A stretch of DNA of 14,074 nucleotides from Multifurca ochricompacta (taxonomy: Eukaryota; Basidiomycota; Agaricomycetes; Russulales; Russulaceae). How positions within the stretch are numbered: position 1 is the stretch's first letter; every line of letters starts with the position of its first letter. Shown one piece after another: positions 6,785 through 14,029 of the stretch. The stretch is from assembly GCA_022496185.1 (NCBI GenBank), contig WTXG01000555.1, positions 1-14,074 on the forward strand. Reading direction: 5' to 3'. The notes under the pieces were generated by a model. The model did no database searches, was not told the DNA's origin, and worked only from the letters and a program-made list of their open reading frames with translations. Made by a program: the position numbers and the translations under genes.

Positions 6785-8635
6785 TCATTCAGAGTGTGGA
6801 CTTGTCCTCTGAAAATTAGGTTGAGGAAGTCTGCCTGCAATCCTTTCTGATTTTCTGATTGCTTGGGTTCTCTTGGGAGGGGAGGATGGTTCCATGACTT
6901 GTGATGGAGGGGTCTGATATATAGTCTGAGGTTGTGTGGTGTCTACATTACATGTGGGTGTGGTAGGCTGTGGTGGTAATTGAGGAGGTACAATGTCCTC
7001 CTGTTCCTCTTCCAGGTCTTCCTCATCTTGAGGAGCCTCAGGAACATGTGTAGCGGTTGCTGGTGGTGGTTGGACATTGCCACCAGGTATAGTAAATGAG
7101 CCACCTTCACTAGGTTGCTCTATTGGTTTGTCTGCTCTGCTGTCCTTCACAGAGTGGGATGGGAAGGATCTCTCATCAAATGCAACATCTTGTGAAGAGA
7201 TGAGAGACTGGATATGACTATCCCAAAGTGTATAGCCCTTAGAAGTGGGCTCATATCCAACAAAGACGGCTTCCCTAGCTTTGGGATCTAATTTATGCCG
7301 CTTGCCCTCTGGAACATGATAATAGGCTTTGCAACCAAAGACCTTAAAATACGAGACATCTGGTTTGTTCCCAACCAGAAGCTCAAGTGGAGTTTTCCAC
7401 TTATTAGAATGGATGGGAGTTCTGTTATATATATGACATGCTGTCTCAACAGCACACTCCCAAAAACCAAGAGACAGGCCAGCATTGTGCAGCATGCTAG
7501 TGCCTTTTTCCATAATGGTTCTGTTGAATCTCTCAGCCCTTCCATTCTGTTGTGGACTATATGGCATCGTAAGTTTATGCTCTATGCCAAAATCTTCAAG
7601 TGTTGCCTTCAGTGCCTTGTTCACATACTCACCACCACGATCTGTGTGAAGACACTTGATTTTGTGATTAAATTTATTTTCAAGTAGTGTCTTCAGTTTA
7701 TTAAAAACTGGTGTAAACAGATCTTTAGACTTCATTGGAACAATTAAAGCGTATCTGCTAAAATTGTCCAAGAAGGTGGCAAAGTATAGATTCTCTTGTA
7801 TTGAACTGCACTGCAAGGGACCTACAAGATCACTATGAAGGATCTCAAGGGGGGCTGATGTGTGCTTTGAAGATGGGGGAAATGGAAGACAATGGGACTT
7901 GCCCATTTCACAGCCATAACATGGCTTGTCTTCCACTTGGCTATTATTAATTCTGAGGCCTTTAACCGCCTCAGGAGCATATCTTTTTAGGGCTTCTTTA
8001 GACATATGGCCCATTCTTTGATGCCAGATTTCTAGTGAGGCAGATGCAGATGCATGGATACTATTTAGGACATGTTTGCCTAGTACCCAATACAATTTGC
8101 CAAACTTCCATGCTTCCACTATAATGTTATTGCCATATTTTATTGTTGCCTTCTTATTATCAAAGAACACAGTTGCACCTTTTTCTACTAGGGCACTGGC
8201 AGAGAGAATTTTATGTCCTCCAGGCATGTGGAGCACATTGCTCAATTCCAAGTCAAAACCTTGATCAGTCCTGATGACCACAGTGCCAACTCCACTTGTT
8301 TTGACTATGGAGTTGTCACCTAGTGATACTTCATGGGTGGTGTTGATTTTATATGTATCAAAATCTTCAAGGTTGGGACTGAAATGAGCTGTTGCTCCAC
8401 TATCAAGCATCCAATAATCTGAGTTGGTATCCAGATTATAGGTGTGAACATAAAGGCGAATGCGAGGTGCTTCATGCACCTCCTCTATTTTGCCATTCCC
8501 ATTAACTACGGTGGCTATAGTATTTACATGTTGGGCCTCAGCCCTCTTCTTGTTCCCTGCCTTGCCCTTTTGGCATTCTCCAGGTCCTTCTTCTTCTTTG
8601 CACAAGCGTTGGACTTGTGTCCAGGCTTTTGACAA
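6785..8635 (-). CDS. Copia pol: protease and integrase, ends at premature TGA
   Basis: A 616-codon open stretch; the frame is open from about 8725 and the codon at 8635 is TTG, so 8635 is not a real start. Domains by residue from 8635: aspartic protease with DSGA (Asp 78) in WMLDSGATAHF; HHCC zinc finger with His 205, His 210, Cys 239, Cys 242; integrase core with Asp 269 (HSDLVG), Asp 332 (HTDRGGEY) and Glu 368 (QQNGRAERFNR), DD35E spacing; and the copia-specific module VFVGYEPTSKGYTLWD at 457-472. Residues 500-616 are an acidic and Pro-rich linker ending in QAIRKSERIAGRLPQPNF. The TGA at 6787-6785 cuts it from reverse transcriptase in the same frame. The protein would be processed by its own protease and act in particles and in the nucleus. 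It is otherwise well preserved. Confidence 0.95.
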   Translation of the reverse strand: MSKAWTQVQRLCKEEEGPGECQKGKAGNKKRAEAQHVNTIATVVNGNGKIEEVHEAPRIRLYVHTYNLDTNSDYWMLDSGATAHFSPNLEDFDTYKINTTHEVSLGDNSIVKTSGVGTVVIRTDQGFDLELSNVLHMPGGHKILSASALVEKGATVFFDNKKATIKYGNNIIVEAWKFGKLYWVLGKHVLNSIHASASASLEIWHQRMGHMSKEALKRYAPEAVKGLRINNSQVEDKPCYGCEMGKSHCLPFPPSSKHTSAPLEILHSDLVGPLQCSSIQENLYFATFLDNFSRYALIVPMKSKDLFTPVFNKLKTLLENKFNHKIKCLHTDRGGEYVNKALKATLEDFGIEHKLTMPYSPQQNGRAERFNRTIMEKGTSMLHNAGLSLGFWECAVETACHIYNRTPIHSNKWKTPLELLVGNKPDVSYFKVFGCKAYYHVPEGKRHKLDPKAREAVFVGYEPTSKGYTLWDSHIQSLISSQDVAFDERSFPSHSVKDSRADKPIEQPSEGGSFTIPGGNVQPPPATATHVPEAPQDEEDLEEEQEDIVPPQLPPQPTTPTCNVDTTQPQTIYQTPPSQVMEPSSPPKRTQAIRKSERIAGRLPQPNFQRTSPHSE

Positions 8636-9399
8636 TAGAAGCAGACCACCCCTTGTGAACCAGGGGCAGCAGCAGGAAGTGGTGATAAATTTGTATTTTT
8701 TGGTTTTGATTTGACAGGTGCAGCCTTAGATAGGACTGCACTACCACTTCCCAAGGGACCAGCCAGCCGACTTTCCTCATTTAGGAACCTCTGCACAAGG
8801 TCCTGAGGAGAGAGTCGCTCTGGATCGCCAGAGGCCAGTATAGAGCAGGCGATGGCACTGTAGGAGTCTGGGAGAGCCTTCAACAATATGAAGCTCATCT
8901 GGAGGTCATTGACCTCCATCCCATTCTCCCTAAGGGTACTCCTGGCATCCAGAACCTTTTGTAATTGGGTTCTGAATGTCTGTCCTTCATCAAGACGGAA
9001 GGACACCAGGGCAAGCCACAAATTATATGTGGCCATGCTACCTACAGAGCCATATAGCCGCTCCAACTTATTATACTTCTCACTAAGAGAAGGATAATTG
9101 GCATCAGAAGCTACTTGGGAGTAGACTTCTTGGGTTACATTAAGAAAGAGGAGGCCTATGAGCATTTCCTCTTCTGCCATCCATTCCCTAAGGATGGGGT
9201 CAATTACTTCTTTCTGCATCTTCTCCTTTTCCTCCTTGTCCTCTGGGAGGAGGGGCATGTCAGGGTAAGGCGTAATAATGTGCCTCCTGAGCCTGTTCAT
9301 CCTCAAGAGGGCGTTAAAGTTGGCAGACCAAACCTGCCAGTTGGACCCATTGAGGCACTCCATCTTGGAGGAGGGAGGGAAGACGATTGAAGACGGCAT
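8524..9399 (-). CDS. Copia Gag (nucleocapsid) protein
   Basis: An intact ORF of 291 residues from ATG at 9399 (context AAAAATGCC, with A at -3) to TAA. The frame is open further upstream, but the first ATG is at 9399. The N-terminus LNGSNWQVWSANFNALL is the usual copia Gag opening (UBN2/Retrotran_gag type), followed by a mostly helical capsid-like body (YNKLERLYGSVG, LVSFRLDEGQTF, LQMSFILLKALPDSY, FLNEESRL). A CCHC zinc knuckle, CFYCQKPGHKSNAC, lies at residues 253-266, then a Lys/Arg-rich tail. Gag assembles the cytoplasmic particle and packages element RNA. It ends in a frame offset by -1 from pol, overlapping the open pol frame by about 200 nt. It is the only complete ORF of a known family in the window. 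Confidence 0.93.
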   Translation of the reverse strand: MPSSIVFPPSSKMECLNGSNWQVWSANFNALLRMNRLRRHIITPYPDMPLLPEDKEEKEKMQKEVIDPILREWMAEEEMLIGLLFLNVTQEVYSQVASDANYPSLSEKYNKLERLYGSVGSMATYNLWLALVSFRLDEGQTFRTQLQKVLDARSTLRENGMEVNDLQMSFILLKALPDSYSAIACSILASGDPERLSPQDLVQRFLNEESRLAGPLGSGSAVLSKAAPVKSKPKNTNLSPLPAAAPGSQGVVCFYCQKPGHKSNACAKKKKDLENAKRARQGTRRGLRPNM

Positions 9400-10328
9400 T
9401 TTTGAGATGTTTGAGTGAAGTGTTCCTGGTTCCAAGGAGCAGTTAGAACCAGTGCCCAGGTCTTGCTTAAGAGTGCCACCCCATACTGTGGCGCTATGCT
9501 TCAGAACCTAAGAAGGTCCTGCCTCTGTTGTGCAACTTTCTAGGTATAGTAAAGCTGTCTAGCGCAATCCTGTAACTAGACATAAGCTCTGGTAGACTAG
9601 CCAGAGTGTCTAGTGTAAACAAGACTGGGAGTCATGTCATGGAGGAGCCAACCGCAAGTTCCATTAGAGACAAAGGGTGTATAGCCCTTCCTCTAATGCT
9701 GGTGGTGGAGTCCATGATTAAGCCCTAGATGATTGGGGCCATGACTGAGTAGACTATTAGGTTTCCTCTGGTGGGGTGAACCCCCACAACATGGCAGCAA
9801 ATACTCCTGCCCAGAGACAAAACCTTCTAGCTACTATGTAAAGACTATAGTAGTGCAGCCTACTTGTATTGAGCCCAAGTGTCATGGGAGTGACTACCCA
9901 TGCCTTGTTCTAGACCCTAAACCCTACCTGCAGGTTGCTAAACCTGGCTTATGGATCAAGCCAAGCATTAACTGGACTTAAAGCCACAAGCTTCTGGCTA
10001 TAGGCCTACTAAAACTATCTATGGGATGAAAACCCAGCTACAACTAAGAAATTACTAATACCCAGTGTGCACTCAAGGAGCTCAAGGTGTTTCACCCGCT
10101 TAGGGTCCCTCATCACCTTTTGCAAGAACCCTGAAGGGCTAGCCAAACAGTTCAGGATGAGCAGTAAACTGCATCATCCTGTGGGGTGTTAAGGTGCACA
10201 GACAGTAAATAGGAAAGCTCACAGGAAGAAGCTGGTGGGAAAGACTTTGAAGCTTTTGTGAGCTTGATGTGCGAAAAGCGAGTTGGGCTGTATAATGAAC
10301 AAAGGGAATTATTCAGTCAGTATGAGCA
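9400..10328 (-). other. Untranslated leader of the copia element
   Basis: About 930 nt between the primer site and the gag ATG, with no coding content I can support on either strand. It includes a small hairpin at 9587-9606 (CTCTGG and CCAGAG around an 8-base loop) and a cluster of CTAG tetramers at about 9540-9616. In copia elements this region carries the start of packaging signals, but I see nothing specific that proves one here. It is long for a copia leader and could hide an intron or an old insertion. Confidence 0.6.
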
Positions 10329-10343
10329 GCAGGGCCCATAACC
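10329..10343 (-). promoter_or_regulatory. Primer binding site: initiator tRNA-Met half molecule
   Basis: The + strand reads GCAGGGCCCATAACC and stops exactly at the LTR edge. This matches the anticodon arm of eukaryotic initiator tRNA-Met (anticodon CAT inside CCCATAACC). In Drosophila copia and yeast Ty5 the primer is an initiator-tRNA fragment ending in that arm. The element's sense strand (-) therefore carries the complementary primer site immediately after its 5' LTR. Confidence 0.82.
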
Positions 10344-10413
10344 TGTCAAACAATCATGCTGCTGGTTATACTAACTGTGGTTAGTAGTGTGTTAGGCTAG
10401 AAAGACAAGTATA

Positions 10414-10547
10414 CTTCAGAGGTTAGAAGAAACTCTATTAACTATACTACTGACCTAGAAAGACAAGTATCTACAAGAGACATTAGTCAAAGGAAAGTAG
10501 AAAGTATAGTATGACTTACACTTCAGAGGTTAGAAGAAACTCTGAAG
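10414..10547 (-). repeat. Internal direct repeats and hairpin in LTR-A
   Basis: A 23-bp sequence beginning CTTCAGAGGTTAG occurs perfectly at 10414-10436 and 10521-10543. The second copy continues into an 8-bp inverted repeat (CTTCAGAG at 10521-10528, CTCTGAAG at 10540-10547), giving a hairpin about 23 nt downstream of the TATA box in the sense direction. LTR-B keeps both repeats (12730-12751, 12844-12865) and the hairpin (12844-12869). Confidence 0.75.
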
Positions 10548-10569
10548 TGAAAGAGACAAAACAGACACC

Positions 10570-10577
10570 CTTATATA
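10570..10577 (-). promoter_or_regulatory. TATA box of LTR-A
   Basis: The - strand reads GGGTATATAAGG here, conserved at 12892-12899 in LTR-B. It lies upstream of the hairpin at 10547-10521 in the sense direction. Confidence 0.6.
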
Positions 10578-10911
10578 CCCATAGGATACAGGGGAAATGG
10601 TCTGTGCACACTGGGAATAAGTCCACAAGTGCTGGACAATAAACAGAGAGGGATAAAGGCCATTGGCCAAAGAGATATCACATGCTTACTGTGCATTACT
10701 AAGGTCATCACTAATCAGCTGAGTAAGGTGAGAAAGAAATGTAATAAAGATATCATAAAAAGTCCGAAACTCCGGAACCTAATCTAATCTTATCTACAGC
10801 TAAAGTGATCCTTAGATGCCTGAAGCATCTCCAGACACGTCCCGTGTCAACACAGATAAATTGTCACAAATGCATCACAAACCATCACATCAACAAAAGG
10901 CATTCATGATA

Positions 10912-10919
10912 CTTAGGAT
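10912..10919. repeat. Left target-site duplication of the hAT-like element
   Basis: CTTAGGAT, identical to 12123-12130 on the far side of the element. Confidence 0.88.
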
Positions 10920-11099
10920 TAGGGCATAGCACAAGTCCAGGTAACTCGTGAGTTTTTTGAGTAGAGCCATGGGAAAACTCATGGGTATTGATACTCACAG
11001 ATCCAGGTGATCCATGGGAAAATACTCATGCAGATCCAGGTATTGATTATGGCACCCCAGGTACCCACACAGGTACTCACGGAATACTCATGGGAATAT

Positions 11100-11270
11100 T
11101 ATTATATAAAATTATTTTTTTACTAGGCTCCTCAAGCTAGAATAGAAATGCTGAAACATGGATTGAACCTAAGACCTCCAGGAACAAGCTTGGTCTGGTG
11201 CTCTAACCACTAAGCCACCCAGCCTCACTAGTAAAAACACACAATATATTATATATAGGGTTATGCAGAA
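11100..11270 (-). repeat. tRNA-like (SINE-like) repeat, inner copy
   Basis: On the - strand, TGGCTTAGTGGTTAGAG (11217-11201) matches an RNA polymerase III A box and GGTTCAATCC (11169-11160) matches a B box. A relative lies inverted at about 12131-12300. The two share the A and B boxes, GGAGGTCTT before the B box, GGAGCC after it, and an AT-rich stretch upstream (TTGTGTG, ATATATAATATA, ATAACC). The acceptor and T stems pair poorly, so it is not a working tRNA gene. It could be a tRNA-derived SINE or a tRNA relic carried in a larger repeat. Confidence 0.55.
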
Positions 11271-11274
11271 TTGG

Positions 11275-11676
11275 TTTTATCACTTGTATCTAATTAATTG
11301 TGAACACATTTTGATCTTATCACTTGTATTATCTTAGATGTATATCTTAAGTATCTAATTAATTGTGAATGCATTTTTGATCTTATCACTTAGATGTATA
11401 TCTTAAGTATCTAATTAATTGTGAATGCGTTTTTGATCTTATCACTTAGATGTATGTCCTAAGTATCTAATTAGTTGTGAACACATTTTTGATCTTATCA
11501 CTTAGATGTACATCCCAAGTATCTAATTAATTGTGAACGCATTTTTGATCTTATCACTTGTATTAGATGTATATCCTAAGTATCTAATTAACTGTGAACA
11601 CATTTTTGATCTTATCACTTAGATGTATATCCTAAGTATCTAATTAATTGTGAACACATTTTTTATCTTATCAATT
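11275..11676. repeat. Minisatellite, 56-bp unit, about seven copies
   Basis: Tandem units containing CTTAGATGTATATCCTAAG, TATCTAATTAATTGTGAA and CACATTTTTGATCTTATCA. The GTGAA anchor recurs at intervals of about 65, 56, 56, 56, 61 and 56 bases; the longer units carry extra GTATT-type inserts. Units differ by point changes, so the array is not freshly amplified. It lies wholly inside the hAT-like element. Confidence 0.9.
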
Positions 11677-12122
11677 AGGTGTGATCCCAGCATCTCTGTA
11701 CTGATGCATGCTGACACATGCATTCTTAAGCCTACCTTCCTAGATAGGAAGGCAATGCATGGTCCAATCGGCATGCCCCACACTTCGCGTTTTTTTGTGT
11801 TTTTTCACATTTCTATAGATATTGTAACTGATTCTTGTTTTATTTTGGATCAGATGGATGATCTGACTTGAAACTTTGTGGGATTGTAGTAATATATAGA
11901 TTCTTTCTGTGTATGTGAGATGAAGATCTCTGGCTGCCTCAAACCTTACACGTAAACCTACAAGTATACCCACAAGTACTTGGATCTGTGCAAGTATAGG
12001 ACTTGCAGCTCTGGGTGATCCATGGGAACATACTTGTGTGGATCCAAGTATGGGATTATCTAATCTAAATACCCACAAGTTCGGATCCAGGTAACTCACA
12101 AGTGCACTTGTGCTAGGCCCTA

Positions 12123-12130
12123 CTTAGGAT
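12123..12130. repeat. Right target-site duplication of the hAT-like element
   Basis: CTTAGGAT, directly after the right terminal inverted repeat and identical to 10912-10919. Confidence 0.88.
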
Positions 12131-12300
12131 ACACATCTAATAATACTCTGGATAACCATATATAATATATATTGTGTGGTTTTATTAGTGAGACTGTGTG
12201 GCTCAGTGGTTGGAGTGGGAGCATGTGTGTGTGGACATGGCTCTGACTGGAGGTCTTGGGTTCAATCCCCAATTTTGGCCATTTCTTTCCAGTTTAGGAG
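12131..12300 (+). repeat. tRNA-like (SINE-like) repeat, outer copy
   Basis: On the + strand, TGGCTCAGTGGTTGGAG (12199-12215) is A-box-like and GGTTCAATCCC (12259-12269) is B-box-like. The spacer is about 12 bases longer than in the inner copy. Homology with the inner copy extends at least 60 bases upstream of the A box, which is more than expected for a SINE transcribed from an internal promoter. At its left edge it matches a minisatellite unit (AGATGTGTATCCTAAG on the - strand), and that is where the hAT-like element inserted. Confidence 0.55.
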
Positions 12301-12661
12301 CCCACAGGAATTTCCCCCAGATGACTCAGATCTGTAAGTTGGGTATTCCCATGGCTGTAGACTTTGTGCTATGCCATATATGGAAATAGACCAGTTGCAA
12401 CCAGTCTAAACCAGTTTTCTATTGGTCTTTCAATATTCTGTAATAGCATGCAACTGGCAACCAACAAGTCACAGAATCTGGGCAACCACAACTGGTGGTC
12501 TGGTTGCATTTGGTTGCATCCAGTCCAGTTCCAGTCACTTTTTCAGTTCAGGCAACTGGACCTTTAAACACTATGTGCACAGGCTCATGGGACTTGTTCA
12601 AGGCTCATGTTGAAGGGGCAGATTCTATGCTCCCAGGGCAATGAATCCTGGGTGCAAGACA
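12301..12661. other. Noncoding spacer with clustered CCAGTTG/CAACTGG motifs
   Basis: No coding sequence is supported. From about 12391 to 12560 the motifs CCAGTTGCAACCAGT, CAACTGG, CTGGTTGCA and CCAGTCCAGTTCCAGT recur on both strands. They resemble the subterminal repeats of a DNA transposon, but I could not find a convincing pair of terminal inverted repeats or a target duplication. Confidence 0.4.
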
Positions 12662-13173
12662 TGTTGAACAATCATGCTGCTGGTTACTGACTGTGGTTAA
12701 TAGTGGTTAGGCTAGACAAAGACAAGTTGCTTCAGAGGTAGAAGAAACTCTTATTTACTATACTACACACCTAGACAAAGACAAGTTCTATATACAGAGT
12801 TAGTCTTAAGGTAGTGAAGAGAGTAGAGTAAAAGGAACTTATGCTTCAGAGGTAGAAGAAACTCTGAAGTGTAAGGGAGAAAACAGACACCCTTATATAC
12901 CCATGGGGGCCAGGGGAAATGGTCTGTGTCACTGGGAATAAGTCCACAAGTGCCAGACAATAGACAGTGAGGGACAAAGGCCATTGGCCAAAGGAGAATC
13001 ACATGCTATACTGCACATTACTAAGTCCATCACTAATCAGCTGAGTAAGGTGAGAAAGAAAGTAATAAAAATAGCATAAAAAGTCTGATACTCTGGAATC
13101 TAATCTAATCTTATCTACAGCTGAAGTGAACCTTAGATGCCTGAAGCATCTCCAGACACATACTGTGTCAACA
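12662..13173 (-). repeat. LTR-B: 3' LTR of a second copia element
   Basis: A 512-bp relative of LTR-A. On the sense (-) strand it starts TGTTGACACAG and ends TTCAACA, with TGTTGA and TCAACA as perfect inverted ends. TATA box at 12899-12892. The purine run GGAGGGA lies immediately upstream in the sense direction, and there is no primer site after its far end, so it is a 3' LTR and not the partner of LTR-A's element. Flanking 5-mers (AGACA and TCCCT) do not match, as expected when one side is internal sequence. Confidence 0.82.
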
Positions 13174-13459
13174 TCCCTCCATGCTGAAGGCATTGATCAT
13201 GGATGGGAAATGAGTTGGATGAGCACACTGCCATCACAATTGAATGAGCATATCGCCAGCCAAGAGCATGTCTCAGTTCAAGGTTGAGAATGAGTCAACA
13301 ATTTTGACAAGAATGAGTTGACAAGAAGTGTAGGGTTCAGAGGCATATTGAGGTGATTCGCTTATGCAAACTGAAACTCTACACACTTCTTGTGTCACTC
13401 TCAAGGTCAAGAACATGCTCATGGTGGGAAAGTGAAACTGGTATACAAAGTCTCCAGAT
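13174..13459 (-). mobile_element. Internal 3' scrap of the second copia element
   Basis: The sequence upstream (sense direction) of LTR-B, ending in the polypurine-like ATGGAGGGA at 13182-13174. It should be the end of pol and the 3' untranslated part of a copia element, but no RNase H motif is clear in any - strand frame, so this rests on position and the purine tract. It is cut off at 13460 by the gypsy LTR3. Confidence 0.5.
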
Positions 13460-14027
13460 TTTTACGAACCCCGTCTTTGCCCGTGTTCTTTTTCTTGCCC
13501 AACGACGACCCTCTCTACCGCCCACACTCCACTACCAGATCACGTCTCCATCGTGGGATCCGTCACATGCCCTTCGTCCTTCCCCGTGACCTTCTTGTTT
13601 GTTTATGCTTACTCGTTCTTATCTTCGTTATCGCTTATCTCTTTATCATACGACCGACACTTACTTAACCCTATCAGAAGCTAGGCTTACGCCCTCCGCT
13701 TTCAGATATTCGGACCCACTTGACTCCGCGTCCTTATCTCGTAGACGCTCACTGATTACGTATATAAGTCCACTGTAGCTACCCTGTAGACCTCAGACTT
13801 GACTTATTGAATACATCGGTTTTGTCTTCTGGACTTTCCCCTTGAAACCTTTGACTCAACCGTCTCAGTGCTTTTGGCACTTTCCGCTTAACATTGTCAC
13901 TAGGGAACAGCCCCTTTGACTTTGACTCATCCACCTGAACTCCAAGAAGCCCTATTGGCCTCTTATCCAAATACGCGTACGAAGCTGTCGCACAAGTCGT
14001 GCAGAACGTCTCACACCGGACGTAACA
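13460..14027 (+). repeat. LTR3: 5' LTR of the third gypsy element
   Basis: A 568-bp LTR of the LTR2 type. It starts TTTTACGAAC (the expected TGTTAC with a G to T change, so the left edge is uncertain by a base or two) and ends GGACGTAACA. It shares with LTR2 the TATA region, CCTCAGACTTGACTTATTGAA, the TGCTTTTGGCA block and the 3' block ending CGTAACA. The five bases to its left (13455-13459, CAGAT) are the predicted target duplication. Confidence 0.85.
13761..13805 (+). promoter_or_regulatory. Promoter core of LTR3
   Basis: TATATAAG at 13761-13768 and AGACTTGACTT at 13795-13805, again 34 nt from the start of the TATA box. The 11-mer is complementary to the primer site at 14030-14040, with one G-U pair. 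Confidence 0.65.
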
Positions 14028-14029
14028 TC

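Larger units (their letters stand above)
6350..10852 (-). mobile_element. Ty1/copia retrotransposon, truncated at its 3' end
   Basis: A copia-type element on the - strand. In sense order: 5' LTR (LTR-A, 10852 to 10344), primer site matching the initiator-tRNA-Met anticodon arm, leader of about 930 nt, gag, and pol in the copia order protease, integrase, reverse transcriptase. Reverse transcriptase stops after the FETF-like block (NETFSPVARFESL) where LTR2 of the gypsy copy abuts. The rest of reverse transcriptase, RNase H and the 3' LTR are missing and should lie left of the window if the gypsy copies inserted here. Damage in the retained part is small: a -1 frame offset between gag and pol, and one stop in pol. 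Confidence 0.92.
10344..10852 (-). repeat. LTR-A: 5' LTR of the copia element
   Basis: A 509-bp LTR. On the sense (-) strand it starts TGTTGACACGGG and ends TTTGACA, next to the primer site. Its near full-length relative is LTR-B (12662-13173), which carries the ends TGTTGA and TCAACA as perfect inverted repeats. The primer site next to it identifies it as a 5' LTR. Flanking 5-mers (TAACC inside, CAGAT at 10853-10857 outside) show no duplication, as expected when the other end of the element is missing. Confidence 0.88.
10920..12122. mobile_element. Non-autonomous hAT-like DNA transposon
   Basis: A 1203-bp element bounded by terminal inverted repeats TAGGGCATAGCACAAGT (10920-10936) and, on the - strand, TAGGGCCTAGCACAAGT (12122-12106), identical at 16 of 17 positions. 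It is flanked by a perfect 8-bp direct repeat CTTAGGAT at 10912-10919 and 12123-12130. An 8-bp duplication with ends of the TAGGG type fits the hAT superfamily. Both subterminal regions (about 10932-11097 and 11935-12105) are crowded with variants of GATCCAGGT, CCATGGGAA and CTCATGGGTA or CTTGTGGGTA, as expected for transposase-binding repeats. No transposase ORF is present. Inside lie a tRNA-like repeat (11160-11217) and a minisatellite (11275-11676). The interior from 11677 to 11934 shows nothing I recognise. Confidence 0.85.

Noticed and set aside
7295..7687. + strand open frames inside the copia pol and gag
   Set aside because: They are mirror frames of well-conserved - strand protein sequence. 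The same holds for those at 8076-8264, 8444-8714 and 8888-9390.
11145..11227. A functional tRNA gene on the - strand
   Set aside because: The A and B boxes are good, but the acceptor and T stems pair poorly and no clean anticodon arm forms.
11275..11676. CRISPR-like array
   Set aside because: The whole 56-bp unit repeats with no unique spacers, and the setting is a eukaryotic transposon. It is a minisatellite.
11740..12099. Open frame on the - strand inside the hAT-like element
   Set aside because: It overlaps the subterminal repeats and right inverted end, has a low-complexity composition and shows no transposase motif, so it is a chance frame.
10344..13173. LTR-A and LTR-B as the two LTRs of one copia element
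   Set aside because: The gag/pol element lies on the far side of LTR-A, LTR-A has the primer site, and LTR-B has the purine tract on the opposite flank. The 1.8 kb between them holds other repeats and no copia coding sequence.
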